A stretch of DNA of 64,000 nt from Rikenella microfusus (GTDB lineage Bacteria > Bacteroidota > Bacteroidia > Bacteroidales > Tenuifilaceae), in the NCBI GenBank assembly GCA_020722565.1, contig DYKO01000004.1:65643-129642 (forward strand). Direction: 5' to 3'. A program made the position numbers and the translations under genes. Below the pieces are notes generated by a model, which saw only the letters and a program-made list of their open reading frames with translations, was not told the DNA's origin and made no database searches. Below, one piece after another: positions 26,038-34,473 of this stretch; the stretch's first letter is position 1, and each line of letters begins with the position of its first letter.

Positions 26038-26748
26038 ATGCTAAGATATACGCGAATTCTTCTTAAATTAAGTGGCGAGGCCCTGATGGGCGACGATAAG
26101 TATGGTATTAATACCGATATCCTTAATAGCTATGCCAAGCAGATTAAAGAGGTTGCCGATATTGGGGTTGAAATAGGTATAGTTATAGGTGGTGGTAACA
26201 TCTTCAGGGGGTTAAGCGGGGTTTCAAAGGGATTTGACCGTGTTAAGGGCGATCAAATGGGTATGTTGGCCACCGTAATAAACAGCTTAGCGCTACAATC
26301 GGCCATTGAAGGACAAGGAGGTAAAGCAAAGGTATATACAGCTACCAAAATGGAGCCAGTTGGAGAACTTTATACCAAAGCAAAAGTGCTTGAAGGGTTT
26401 AAGCAGGGTTATGTAGCCATAATTGCAGGCGGAACTGGTAATCCCTTTTTCACCACCGATACCGCATCGGCCCTACGAGGGGTTGAGATTGAGGCTGAAG
26501 TACTACTCAAGGGAACCCGCGTGGATGGAGTTTACACAACCGATCCGGAAAAGGATAAATCTGCCAGAAAGTTTGATGAGCTTACCTTTACTCAAGCCTA
26601 TGAACAGAAGTTAAAGGTAATGGATTTGACGGCCTTTACCATGTGCAGCGAGAACAACCTCCCCATTTTGGTTTTTGACATGAATACGCAAGGAAACCTG
26701 ATGAGGGTTGTTAAGGGCGATAAAATTGGATCATTGGTTAGGAATTAG
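26038..26748 (+). CDS. pyrH: UMP kinase
   Basis: 236 residues, usual length. Phosphorylates UMP to UDP in pyrimidine nucleotide synthesis; the bacterial enzyme belongs to the amino-acid kinase fold. Motifs: LLKLSGEALMG at the N terminus, GIVIGGGNIFRG for UMP binding, GGTGNPFFTTDTA and DGVYTTDPEKD for ATP binding. A TATCTTTA element (26010-26017) resembles a -7 box and would give a very short leader. frr follows 33 bp downstream, a conserved pairing. Confidence 0.97.
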   Translation: MLRYTRILLKLSGEALMGDDKYGINTDILNSYAKQIKEVADIGVEIGIVIGGGNIFRGLSGVSKGFDRVKGDQMGMLATVINSLALQSAIEGQGGKAKVYTATKMEPVGELYTKAKVLEGFKQGYVAIIAGGTGNPFFTTDTASALRGVEIEAEVLLKGTRVDGVYTTDPEKDKSARKFDELTFTQAYEQKLKVMDLTAFTMCSENNLPILVFDMNTQGNLMRVVKGDKIGSLVRN

Positions 26749-26781
26749 TACTTTTACTCAAATAACATAAAACCAATCATT

Positions 26782-27348
26782 ATGAATCCCGACGAAGCAA
26801 TAAAGGTTATAGATAGTGCCGAAAACAAAATGAAAAAGGCCATTGAACATTTGGAAAATGAATTAAGGGTTGTAAGAGCAGGGAGAGCTAATCCGGCGTT
26901 GCTCTCAGGTGTTATGGTCGATTACTATGGAACCCTAACTCCACTTTCGCAGGTAGCCAGCGTTGGTAGCCCCGACGCCCGAACCATTGTGGTTCAACCC
27001 TGGGAAAAAAAGATGATTGATCCCATTGAAAAGGCCATAATGGCAGCAAACCTTGGGTTTAACCCTCAAAATAACGGCGAATCGATTCGTATTATGGTGC
27101 CGCCCCTAACCGAAGAGCGCCGTAAGGAACTGGTTAAACAGGTAAAACACGAAGGGGAAACCGCCAGGGTTAGCATTCGTAACGCCCGTCGCGATGCCAT
27201 TGAAGAAATAAAAAAATTGCAAAAGAATGGTTTGCCCGAAGATGCAGCCAAGGATGCCGAAGCCAAAGTTCAAAAGATAACTGATACCTACAATAAAAAA
27301 GTTGACGAAATACTTGAAAAAAAGGAAAAGGAAATACTCACCGTTTAG
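26782..27348 (+). CDS. frr: ribosome recycling factor
   Basis: 188 residues, standard length for RRF, which with EF-G splits post-termination ribosomes. Conserved strings are LRVVRAGRANPALL near residue 30, VQPWEKKMI, and PPLTEERRKELVKQVK with a following helix RVSIRNARRDA. Helical three-bundle plus small beta domain as expected. Downstream of pyrH in one unit; a probable terminator is at 27375-27403. Confidence 0.97.
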   Translation: MNPDEAIKVIDSAENKMKKAIEHLENELRVVRAGRANPALLSGVMVDYYGTLTPLSQVASVGSPDARTIVVQPWEKKMIDPIEKAIMAANLGFNPQNNGESIRIMVPPLTEERRKELVKQVKHEGETARVSIRNARRDAIEEIKKLQKNGLPEDAAKDAEAKVQKITDTYNKKVDEILEKKEKEILTV

Positions 27349-27374
27349 CAACTTATATCTATATTCTATAATTT

Positions 27375-27403
27375 AAAGCTGATTCAAGTAACGAATCAAC
27401 TTT
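27375..27403 (+). terminator. probable terminator after frr
   Basis: Stem AAAGCTGATTC / GAATCAACTTT with one mismatch in 11 pairs and a 7-nt loop, then TATTATTTC. The weak T tract keeps confidence moderate. Confidence 0.5.
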
Positions 27404-27500
27404 ATTATTTCAATGTTTAACTATAATTTGAATTTTAAGAGTCCCCTAATCAACCCATGAAACCCGAATTTAACCACCAGCCAATTAAAACCCAGATTGT

Positions 27501-28382
27501 TTATCTATCGCTAATATCCTTTACTTTCTGAGCCACATCATTTAGGAGCCAAACAGGCGTTGAGGTAGCACCGCTAATGCCAATGCTTTGGGCTTCTGCA
27601 AACCATTCGGGCTTTACCTCTTCGGGTTCATTTACCATATAGCTCCTTGTATTGGCACTCAAGCAGGCCTGAAATAGCATTTTGCCATTGGAACTGTGGG
27701 TACCGCTTACAAAAATCATTACATCGTGTTGACGGGCGAACTCAATTAAATGAGGTTTTCGATTTGATACCTGTCCGCAAATTGTATTATTCACTTTTAG
27801 CCTGATTTCACCATTAGAGCCAGCAGTGGCCATACGCTTACGGATTTCATCAACTATTTGTTTGTAATTGTCGGGTTCCATGGTGGTTTGTGAAAACACC
27901 TCAATGGGGCGACTGTAATCTAACCCATTCAGATCGGTGAAATCCTGAACCACAATGGCACGGTTATTGGTTTGCCCTAGCAATCCTATTACTTCGGCAT
28001 GTCCTTTCTTGCCGTATATAACCACTGTGCCTTTTTTTGCCTCCATTTTCAGCCAGGCACTTTTAACCCGTTGCTGTAGCCCAAGCACAACGGGGCAGGT
28101 AGCATCAACCAGTTTAACCCCATGCAGCTCCGCCAGTTGATAGGTTGAGGGAGGCTCACCGTGAGCCCTGAGTAGAACACTTTGTCCTGCAAGATTGGAC
28201 AAGTCATTATGCTTAATAGTCTTCATACCCATTTTACGGAGGCGCTCATTCTCTATTTCGTTGTGCACAATTTCACCAAGACAGTTCACCCCTTCGCCCC
28301 TAGATAGCAGTTCTTCTGCCTTTTCTATTGCTCTTATTACTCCAAAGCAGAATCCAGCATGCGAATCAATATCAATAATCAT
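27501..28382 (-). CDS. ispH: 4-hydroxy-3-methylbut-2-enyl diphosphate reductase
   Basis: 293 residues. Last step of the MEP isoprenoid pathway, giving IPP and DMAPP. The three iron-sulfur ligands are Cys12 (AGFCFGV), Cys96 (DATCPVV) and Cys202 (NTICGQVSNR). The substrate His/Glu set appears in EIVHN, RAHG and SQTTMEPDNY. ispG is also in this window (53449), so the organism uses the MEP route. Lies 46 bp after cmk on the same strand. Confidence 0.97.
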   Translation of the reverse strand: MIIDIDSHAGFCFGVIRAIEKAEELLSRGEGVNCLGEIVHNEIENERLRKMGMKTIKHNDLSNLAGQSVLLRAHGEPPSTYQLAELHGVKLVDATCPVVLGLQQRVKSAWLKMEAKKGTVVIYGKKGHAEVIGLLGQTNNRAIVVQDFTDLNGLDYSRPIEVFSQTTMEPDNYKQIVDEIRKRMATAGSNGEIRLKVNNTICGQVSNRKPHLIEFARQHDVMIFVSGTHSSNGKMLFQACLSANTRSYMVNEPEEVKPEWFAEAQSIGISGATSTPVWLLNDVAQKVKDISDR

Positions 28383-28428
28383 TTTTAATAACCCTTTTCA
28401 TAAATTAACAATATAAGCTGTTAAATGT

Positions 28429-29118
28429 TTATACGATTAATTGGTTAACCATACTTTCAACCCAGGCCATCTGCTCTTCAATGGTCATATTGGTATTATC
28501 CAGCACAAGGGCATCGGGAGCCTGCCGGAGAGGAGCAATATCCCTGTTCTGGTCAATGTAATCGCGTTCCTCAATGTTACGAAGTACATCTTTCAAAGAA
28601 ATATCGATGCCCTTATCCCTAAGTTCCTTTAGCCGACGCTGAGCCCTTACAACCGGATCTGCTGTCATAAATATTTTGAGTTCGGCATCAGGAAAAACAA
28701 CGGTGCCAATATCGCGGCCATCCATAACAATTCCCTTTGATTTGCCCAGCTCGCGCTGTAGCTCAACAAGTCTTTCGCGAACCTCAGGTATGGCTGCAAC
28801 CAAGCTTACATTATTGGCCACCTCGGGGCTTCGAATTTCATTTTCAACAACTTTTCCGTTCAGAGTAGTAGCATATACCCCTTTTTCAGGGTCATAGGAA
28901 AAGCCTATTCTGATGCTGTTTAGCAAATCTTTTAGATTTGAACTATCCACCCCACCGTTATGTATTAATTCGCGCTGAAGCAGCTCAAGTGTTACTGCCC
29001 TATACATGGCTCCGCTATCGATATACAGGTAATTCAAACGTTTAGCAATTGCTTTAGCAAAAGTACTTTTCCCACACGACGAGAACCCGTCAATAGCTAT
29101 CACTATCTTTCTGTCCAT
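28429..29118 (-). CDS. cmk: cytidylate kinase
   Basis: 229 residues from the ATG at 29118 (a TTG one codon earlier is an alternative). Phosphorylates CMP and dCMP. The P loop is DGFSSCGKST, followed by YIDSGAMYRAVTLE and MDGRDIGTVVFPDA for nucleotide binding and a lid region RDYIDQNRDIAPL. It lies between porQ and ispH, all on the minus strand with gaps of 72 and 46 bp. Confidence 0.97.
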   Translation of the reverse strand: MDRKIVIAIDGFSSCGKSTFAKAIAKRLNYLYIDSGAMYRAVTLELLQRELIHNGGVDSSNLKDLLNSIRIGFSYDPEKGVYATTLNGKVVENEIRSPEVANNVSLVAAIPEVRERLVELQRELGKSKGIVMDGRDIGTVVFPDAELKIFMTADPVVRAQRRLKELRDKGIDISLKDVLRNIEERDYIDQNRDIAPLRQAPDALVLDNTNMTIEEQMAWVESMVNQLIV

Positions 29119-29190
29119 CAATATAAAAATAAAATGATTACGTAATATTCTCGATTGCTAAGGTAGTAAAAAACTCAACCCATTAAGGAT

Positions 29191-30222
29191 TTACCGCCAG
29201 TATCGAAGATTAGTGGTGATTGCAAAATGGTTAGTTGAACCAGTAATATGGTAGGTTGCCCGGCTAAAACTGATATCGTATTTTTTAAGATGCAAACCAA
29301 TCCCCCAGCTAAATCCCACCATGGCAAGACGCTCCTCTACTTTAAGTTCTTTACGACGTTGGTAGTTATATCCTAATTGAATGCTGAAACTTTTTAAGGG
29401 TATAAATTCAATTCCAGCAATTACGTGGCTTATTAACTCGCGCCCCACCCTATCTACCATATTTGCTTGCGATTTTTCAGTACCATCGCTAAGACTAACA
29501 TTTTTAATGGATGATGAATAGTATAAATTCATATTTTGTAGCTGGTGAAGGGTTACAATAAAACGAAACGGAGCATGGGCTAACTTTTTGCTGGCTCCAG
29601 CCACAATTTCAAAGGGGATTCCCTCATGTATGCCAGGTGAATAGGGCTTAATTACAAAACCAATATTTTTTAAAGTAAACCCTGCTGAAAACAAGAGGTT
29701 TGACGATTGGTAAGCACCACCAATATCGGCTATGAGGCCAAATGAGGAATAGCGCTCCAGATGGGAGTAAACAGGGCGAATACTTGTTCCTACTCTGAAA
29801 TTTGAATCCAAATAGTAGCAGTACGATACAGAAAACGCCATATCGGCACCGGTAAAGGTACCGGTAATTACACCCGACTCATTAGCTTCTACGAAGCTAC
29901 CGTAGTTCACGCCCTGCAATCCCAAACCAATTGTACTACGTTTAAATAATTTGATGACATATGCTAATGATGCATAATTTACACCTGCGTAGTAACGGGT
30001 AAAGTATAAATTTGCTGCTTGATTGAGAGAGGAATCAATGAGGGCTGGATTTTGTAATATCAAGGAGATATCAGGATTATCAGAAGCAACAACTTTACCT
30101 CCAAGCGCAGCGGCCCTGCCGGAAAAGGGCAAATTCAGAAATTGGTAAGTAGCTGAACCCCCGCTTTGTCCTAAAAGGAGTTGCGTTAGCAAAAGCATTA
30201 TAAAAAGAGGTACTATACGCAT
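29191..30222 (-). CDS. porQ: type IX secretion system protein PorQ
   Basis: 343 residues from the ATG at 30222; the frame also has a TTG at 30237, but MRIVPLFIMLLLTQLLLGQ is a clean signal peptide. The mature protein is a predicted outer-membrane beta-barrel of the PorV/PorQ (FadL-like) group: it opens with TYQFLNLPFSGRAAALGGK and NPDISLILQNPALID, and ends in an aromatic residue pair (RYWR). PorQ works with PorZ, PorU and PorV in the attachment step that processes C-terminal sorting domains. The adhesin at 1-1607 and the protease at 36683 are probable clients. Its place next to cmk and ispH recalls the Porphyromonas gingivalis order, from memory. Confidence 0.88.
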   Translation of the reverse strand: MRIVPLFIMLLLTQLLLGQSGGSATYQFLNLPFSGRAAALGGKVVASDNPDISLILQNPALIDSSLNQAANLYFTRYYAGVNYASLAYVIKLFKRSTIGLGLQGVNYGSFVEANESGVITGTFTGADMAFSVSYCYYLDSNFRVGTSIRPVYSHLERYSSFGLIADIGGAYQSSNLLFSAGFTLKNIGFVIKPYSPGIHEGIPFEIVAGASKKLAHAPFRFIVTLHQLQNMNLYYSSSIKNVSLSDGTEKSQANMVDRVGRELISHVIAGIEFIPLKSFSIQLGYNYQRRKELKVEERLAMVGFSWGIGLHLKKYDISFSRATYHITGSTNHFAITTNLRYWR

Positions 30223-30281
30223 GGGTAACGGTATCAAAGCGTAAAGCTACATTTTTTTAATGAAACGGGGATAATGAATAC

Positions 30282-31268
30282 TTATTGCAACGAAGCAACC
30301 TCTAATAATGTGCTCTTACGTTTGGGTTCAGGAATCGAAAAGTGATCACCTATTACAACATTAAGGGACTGAGGTAAAATGGTGAATCGCAAAGGGGTTT
30401 CGCCTAACGATTCGCCATCAACTTCGAGGCCAACCGAAGGAATGCTCATAACCTCAACAGTTTTACCTCGCAAACCCACAACTTTTGAATGCCGCAGAAT
30501 AGTTCCGTTATAGAGCCTGTGGACGTTTGCCAGAACGTTAAGCTTACTAATCCGCTTAATAATGGTTACATCGTACAAACCATCATCGGATAGAGCAAGG
30601 GGTACCTGCATCATTCCTGCCCCATTGTAACGACAAATGCCAATGGTGAGGCTGAACACCTTATCCTGGAAGTGATGCCCATCAACATTTACATTGATAC
30701 GGGTAGATCTGTAACGAATTAGGGCCTTTACAAGACTGAGAATGTAAAGCAGTGCACCTCGTTTACCAAGATCCTTCAATCGGTTGGTGCGACGCGCCAC
30801 TTCGGCATCAAAACCCACGCCAGCGGCATTAACAAAGTATCGCCTATGCCTGATACTTGACTCATAATACTCCACCACACCAACATCCTGCCGGAAAACC
30901 TGGCATGCCTTTATGGCCTTAACGCACTCTTCGTAATTATGGGGTATCTGGTACATCCGAAACCAATCGTTCCCGGTACCCACGCCAATCACCCCTACTG
31001 TAATCAACAAAGGATCAACTTGTTGCTGAATAAAAATGCCATTAACCACCTCGTTCAACGTTCCGTCACCACCAACGGCGATAATGTTTCGATAGCCATT
31101 TTTAATGGCCTGAATGGTTAATTCAACAGCATGATACTTATACTCAGTAAATGCATGTGCATACCTGAGATCGTACCTATTAAGGAGCCGGCTAATCTTT
31201 GGCCAATCAAGCACTCCCTTCCCTCCCCCGGCTCGAGGGTTAACCACAACAAACCAACTTGTATCCAA
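30282..31268 (-). CDS. diacylglycerol/lipid kinase family protein (YegS/DgkB-like)
   Basis: 328 residues. The catalytic domain opens with VVNPRAGGGKG, followed by VGGDGTLNEVVNGI for ATP binding and GVGTGNDWFRM. The C-terminal beta-sandwich contains VSIPSVGLEVDGESLGETP. Members phosphorylate diacylglycerol or related lipids at the inner membrane. The only start in frame before the conserved domain is TTG at 31268, since a TAA stands 6 codons upstream; this places VVNPRAGG at residue 8 as is usual. A TATATTTG -7 element at 31299-31306 fits that start. Confidence 0.93.
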   Translation of the reverse strand: MDTSWFVVVNPRAGGGKGVLDWPKISRLLNRYDLRYAHAFTEYKYHAVELTIQAIKNGYRNIIAVGGDGTLNEVVNGIFIQQQVDPLLITVGVIGVGTGNDWFRMYQIPHNYEECVKAIKACQVFRQDVGVVEYYESSIRHRRYFVNAAGVGFDAEVARRTNRLKDLGKRGALLYILSLVKALIRYRSTRINVNVDGHHFQDKVFSLTIGICRYNGAGMMQVPLALSDDGLYDVTIIKRISKLNVLANVHRLYNGTILRHSKVVGLRGKTVEVMSIPSVGLEVDGESLGETPLRFTILPQSLNVVIGDHFSIPEPKRKSTLLEVASLQ

Positions 31269-31298
31269 TCGGTTAAAATTTTAACATCGAATCCAGTG

Positions 31299-31306
31299 CA
31301 AATATA
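31299..31306 (-). promoter_or_regulatory. -7 element of the lipid kinase gene
   Basis: Minus-strand TATATTTG, exact TAnnTTTG, 30 bp before the TTG start; it supports a start at 31268. Confidence 0.55.
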
Positions 31307-31480
31307 ATTAACAATGTTAAAATTCACTTCACACACGTAAAAAGGTTTTGGGTTTACCAAATGAATTTCTATTTTTGCGGTAATCGCTAGCAAGCGGGGT
31401 TGTTAACAACTTGTTGATAACGGAGCCGTAAATGTTCATATTCAATGTAATCAAGTTGGCAACCCAAAGTAAAGGAACGT

Positions 31481-31488
31481 TATTTTTG
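31481..31488 (+). promoter_or_regulatory. -7 element of the parAB operon
   Basis: TATTTTTG matches TAnnTTTG; TTGG at 31456-31459 lies 21 bp upstream as possible -33 box. The ATG of parA is 23 bp downstream. Confidence 0.6.
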
Positions 31489-31511
31489 ACCCTTGTTAAA
31501 ACTCAAAAAAA

Positions 31512-32312
31512 ATGGCAAAAGTAATTGCATTGGCTAACCAAAAGGGTGGTGTAGGTAAAACCACTACTGCAATAAACCTATCAGCTAGTTTGGCAGTACT
31601 TGAGAAAAAGGTATTACTAATTGATGCTGATCCCCAGGCTAACGCCACTTCGGGAACAGGATTCGATTTACGCAACATTAAAACCAGCGTTTACGAATGC
31701 CTGATAGACGATGTTAACCCTAAAAATATTATACTCAACAGCGAAATCAATGGCTTAGACCTTATACCCTCACACATCGATTTGGTAGGAGCTGAAATTG
31801 AAATGCTCAACATGCCTAATCGGGAAAAAATATTAAAAGGGATTATTGATAAGGTAAAAGATGATTACGACTTTGTTCTTATTGATTGTTCCCCCTCGCT
31901 GGGACTAATTACGGTTAATGCCCTCACCGCTGCCGATTCAGTTATAATACCCGTTCAGTGCGAGTATTTTGCACTTGAAGGCCTTGGCAAGTTACTCAAT
32001 ACCATTAAAATTATTCAAACCCGTTTAAACACAGAGCTACAGATAGAGGGATTTCTGCTTACCATGTATGACCCAAGGTTGAGGCTCTCGAACCAGGTAG
32101 TTGAGGAAGTACGCAAACACTTTCAGCAAATGGTGTTCGAAACCATTATTCAGCGTAATATCAAACTAAGCGAGGCCCCCAGTTACGGTAAACCTGTTAT
32201 CCTTTACGATGCCGCATCAACCGGTTCGGCCAACTACATCAACCTTGCCCGTGAGCTGTTGCAAAAAAATAACATGACCGCTGTTGACAGTAATAGTAAA
32301 ATTGTGGAATAA
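31512..32312 (+). CDS. parA: chromosome-partitioning ATPase ParA/Soj
   Basis: 266 residues. The deviant Walker A is NQKGGVGKTTT (signature Lys11, Lys16), followed by LLIDADPQANATSG and DFVLIDCSPSLG. It is the DNA-binding ATPase that moves ParB-parS complexes and helps segregate origins. Standard length for the chromosomal type, which has no N-terminal HTH. parB follows 19 bp downstream, then a DUF5683 gene, an order common in Bacteroidota. Confidence 0.97.
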   Translation: MAKVIALANQKGGVGKTTTAINLSASLAVLEKKVLLIDADPQANATSGTGFDLRNIKTSVYECLIDDVNPKNIILNSEINGLDLIPSHIDLVGAEIEMLNMPNREKILKGIIDKVKDDYDFVLIDCSPSLGLITVNALTAADSVIIPVQCEYFALEGLGKLLNTIKIIQTRLNTELQIEGFLLTMYDPRLRLSNQVVEEVRKHFQQMVFETIIQRNIKLSEAPSYGKPVILYDAASTGSANYINLARELLQKNNMTAVDSNSKIVE

Positions 32313-32331
32313 GTAGAAGGAGTGATTTACC

Positions 32332-33234
32332 ATGTCAAAAAAGATGGCATTAGGCAAGGGGCTAGGGGCACTTATAGAGGATGCCTCTGATCCTACCCGT
32401 TATTCTGAGCCAAAACCGGAAAAGCAGGTGGCGTCGGAACTAGTTAACGAAATTGAGATTGAGAAGGTTGATGTTAACCCCTTTCAGCCTCGCACCCAAT
32501 TCGACGAAGAGGCTCTAAAAGAACTTGCCGAATCAATTGCCAAATTGGGGATTATTCAGCCCCTTACGGTAAGAGCTGTTGATGGTCGATTCCAGTTAAT
32601 ATCGGGGGAACGACGCCTTAGGGCGGCAAAACTTGCGGGATTAAAAACCGTTCCGGCCTTCACCCGAACTGCCGATGACCAGGGAATGCTTGAAATGGCT
32701 CTGGTTGAGAATATCCAACGAGAAGATCTTAACGCTATTGAGGTAGCCATAAGCTACCAACGCCTTATCGACGAGTGCAACCTTACCCAAGAAACCCTTT
32801 CGGAACGCGTTGGAAAGAAAAGAGCAACCGTATCAAACTACCTGAGGCTACTAAAGTTACCCGCCGAAATACAACTCGGTATAAGTCAAAACCTCATAAG
32901 CATGGGGCATGCCCGTGCTTTGATTACAATCGAAGACCCTAAGGCTCAACTTGATATCTACCACCAAACCATAAACGAAGGGTTATCGGTACGGAGGGTT
33001 GAGGAGCTAGCCCGAATGGCCACTGAACCCAAACAAACAAGCCTTTCTGCACCAAAAACAAAGGCTAATCTTGGCGAACAAGAAATAGTGCTTAAGGAAC
33101 ATTTAATTAATCGCCTTGGATTAAGAGCCAATGTAAAACCGGGAACTAAAGGCGATGGCAAAATAGTAATATCCTACAATAATCAGGCAGAACTAGAAGC
33201 AATTCTGGAGAAGTTTATTAGGATTGAAGAATAA
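32332..33234 (+). CDS. parB: chromosome-partitioning protein ParB
   Basis: 300 residues. The N-terminal CTP-binding domain has VNPFQPRTQFDEEAL, GIIQPLTVR and the GERRLRAAK box; the HTH is LSERVGKKRATVSNYLRLLK; a C-terminal dimerisation domain follows a linker rich in Lys and Thr. ParB binds parS, loads as a sliding clamp and recruits ParA and SMC. The MALGKGLGALI opening is typical. No canonical parS 16-mer was seen in the window. Confidence 0.97.
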   Translation: MSKKMALGKGLGALIEDASDPTRYSEPKPEKQVASELVNEIEIEKVDVNPFQPRTQFDEEALKELAESIAKLGIIQPLTVRAVDGRFQLISGERRLRAAKLAGLKTVPAFTRTADDQGMLEMALVENIQREDLNAIEVAISYQRLIDECNLTQETLSERVGKKRATVSNYLRLLKLPAEIQLGISQNLISMGHARALITIEDPKAQLDIYHQTINEGLSVRRVEELARMATEPKQTSLSAPKTKANLGEQEIVLKEHLINRLGLRANVKPGTKGDGKIVISYNNQAELEAILEKFIRIEE

Positions 33235-33253
33235 AATATCTGTGTTGAAGCTG

Positions 33254-34165
33254 ATGCATGGCTTTTTAGTTTTCTTTACTGGCCGACAAGGACTCCTCCG
33301 CATGTCGGCCATTATGGTTTTAGTTTGTGGGGTAACGTTTTTCACCTCTGGGCAGTCCCAAATAACCAACCTTGCAACCATCAAAAAAAATGATTTAACA
33401 ACCAGAATTTGGTTGGGTTCTCAACTTTTACCCGGTTACGGGCAGATTTACAACAGGCAATACTGGAAAATTCCAGTGTTTTACGCCGGAATGGGCAGCA
33501 TGGCTTACTTTGGCTATCACAAAAACAGCGATTTTAAAAGATATCAACGAATTTACCAGCAGCTACCCACATACGATCCTGTACGTGAGTCAATCAAAAT
33601 CAAGGCGGAGGAAAACCGACAGCAACGCAACCTATTTTATGCTGCCGCAACTGCTTTTTATCTGGCTAGTGTTTCGGATGCCATACTTGTTTACAATCGT
33701 TCAAACCACTCCCCGGCTGCTGCTACTATTCTATCAACTTTAGTACCGGGTATGGGACAAGCCTACAATGGTGCGTATTGGAAGATTCCTGTTATTTATG
33801 GGGGACTATCTACACTTTACTTCATGACCGATTGGAATAACAGGGGTTATGACCGTTTTAAAACAGCGCTTATCAGTTTAATAGACGGTGATCCCAACAC
33901 TATTGACGAGTTTAACGGCACACGAACAGAGGATGAGCTCCGTTACTACATGGATTCGTACCGTAGAAACCGCGATTTAAGCATATTGGGGCTTGCTGCA
34001 GTTTACGTTCTTAATATCATTGATGCCAACGTAGATGGCTACCTTTATGATTGGAACGTTGACGATAACCTGGCATTCAAAGTTGAACCATCGGTTTTTA
34101 ATACAAATTTGGACTACACACAAGTTACACCTGCATTCGGATTTACCTGTAGGGTAACATTTTAG
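33254..34165 (+). CDS. DUF5683 envelope protein
   Basis: 303 residues from the ATG at 33254, 19 bp after the parB stop; a TTG at 33224 inside parB and an ATG at 33302 are alternatives. A hydrophobic N terminus ending in FFTSGQSQ is a probable signal sequence. Two similar blocks, PGYGQIYNRQYWKIPVFYAG and PGMGQAYNGAYWKIPVIYGG, occur ~105 residues apart, each beginning a hydrophobic segment. So the protein looks internally duplicated and membrane associated. DUF5683 genes follow parAB and precede lytic transglycosylases in many Bacteroidota; function is unknown, but the setting suggests envelope or division work. Confidence 0.87.
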   Translation: MHGFLVFFTGRQGLLRMSAIMVLVCGVTFFTSGQSQITNLATIKKNDLTTRIWLGSQLLPGYGQIYNRQYWKIPVFYAGMGSMAYFGYHKNSDFKRYQRIYQQLPTYDPVRESIKIKAEENRQQRNLFYAAATAFYLASVSDAILVYNRSNHSPAAATILSTLVPGMGQAYNGAYWKIPVIYGGLSTLYFMTDWNNRGYDRFKTALISLIDGDPNTIDEFNGTRTEDELRYYMDSYRRNRDLSILGLAAVYVLNIIDANVDGYLYDWNVDDNLAFKVEPSVFNTNLDYTQVTPAFGFTCRVTF

Positions 34166-34473
34166 TCATTAACTTAAAAAACTTTTACCTGTATATCATT
34201 TTACACCCTATCCGTTTAAAACCCCACCTGAACCGATAAAGTCCGATGGACAATGAATATAATTTTCTAATTATATTAAAAAAATGCAAAGTTGTAAAGA
34301 GTGCTATTACTTTGCCCGAACTAATTTGAACACTTGAACTTAATATTTATTTTCCCAAATAAACAAAGGGATTTTGCAATGCAGCTAAGAGTACCTCCCT
34401 TTACTTTTAGGTTTTTTTAATTTGCATTCTTAAGTAAACATGATTATGTTTGCACTAAAGCGAAATAAAAACC
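34166..34473. other. upstream region of the transglycosylase gene
   Basis: 308 bp without a gene. It carries a full consensus promoter (34421-34452). A 7-bp stem AAAGGGA / TCCCTTT (34365-34371, 34396-34402) with a 24-nt loop precedes a T-rich stretch, but is too weak to call a terminator or small RNA. Confidence 0.6.
34421..34452 (+). promoter_or_regulatory. promoter of the MltD-like gene
   Basis: TTTG at 34421-34424, 20 bp, TATGTTTG at 34445-34452: full match to the Bacteroidota housekeeping promoter. The ATG lies 21 bp further on. Confidence 0.85.

Noticed and set aside
31380-33260. Search for a parS site near parAB
   Set aside because: No 16-mer resembling TGTTTCACGTGAAACA was seen; the imperfect palindrome near 31400 (GTTAACAACTTGTTGATAAC) does not match.
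34365-34402. Hairpin AAAGGGA...TCCCTTT before the mltD promoter
   Set aside because: A 24-nt loop and a distant T tract make it too weak for a terminator or small-RNA call.
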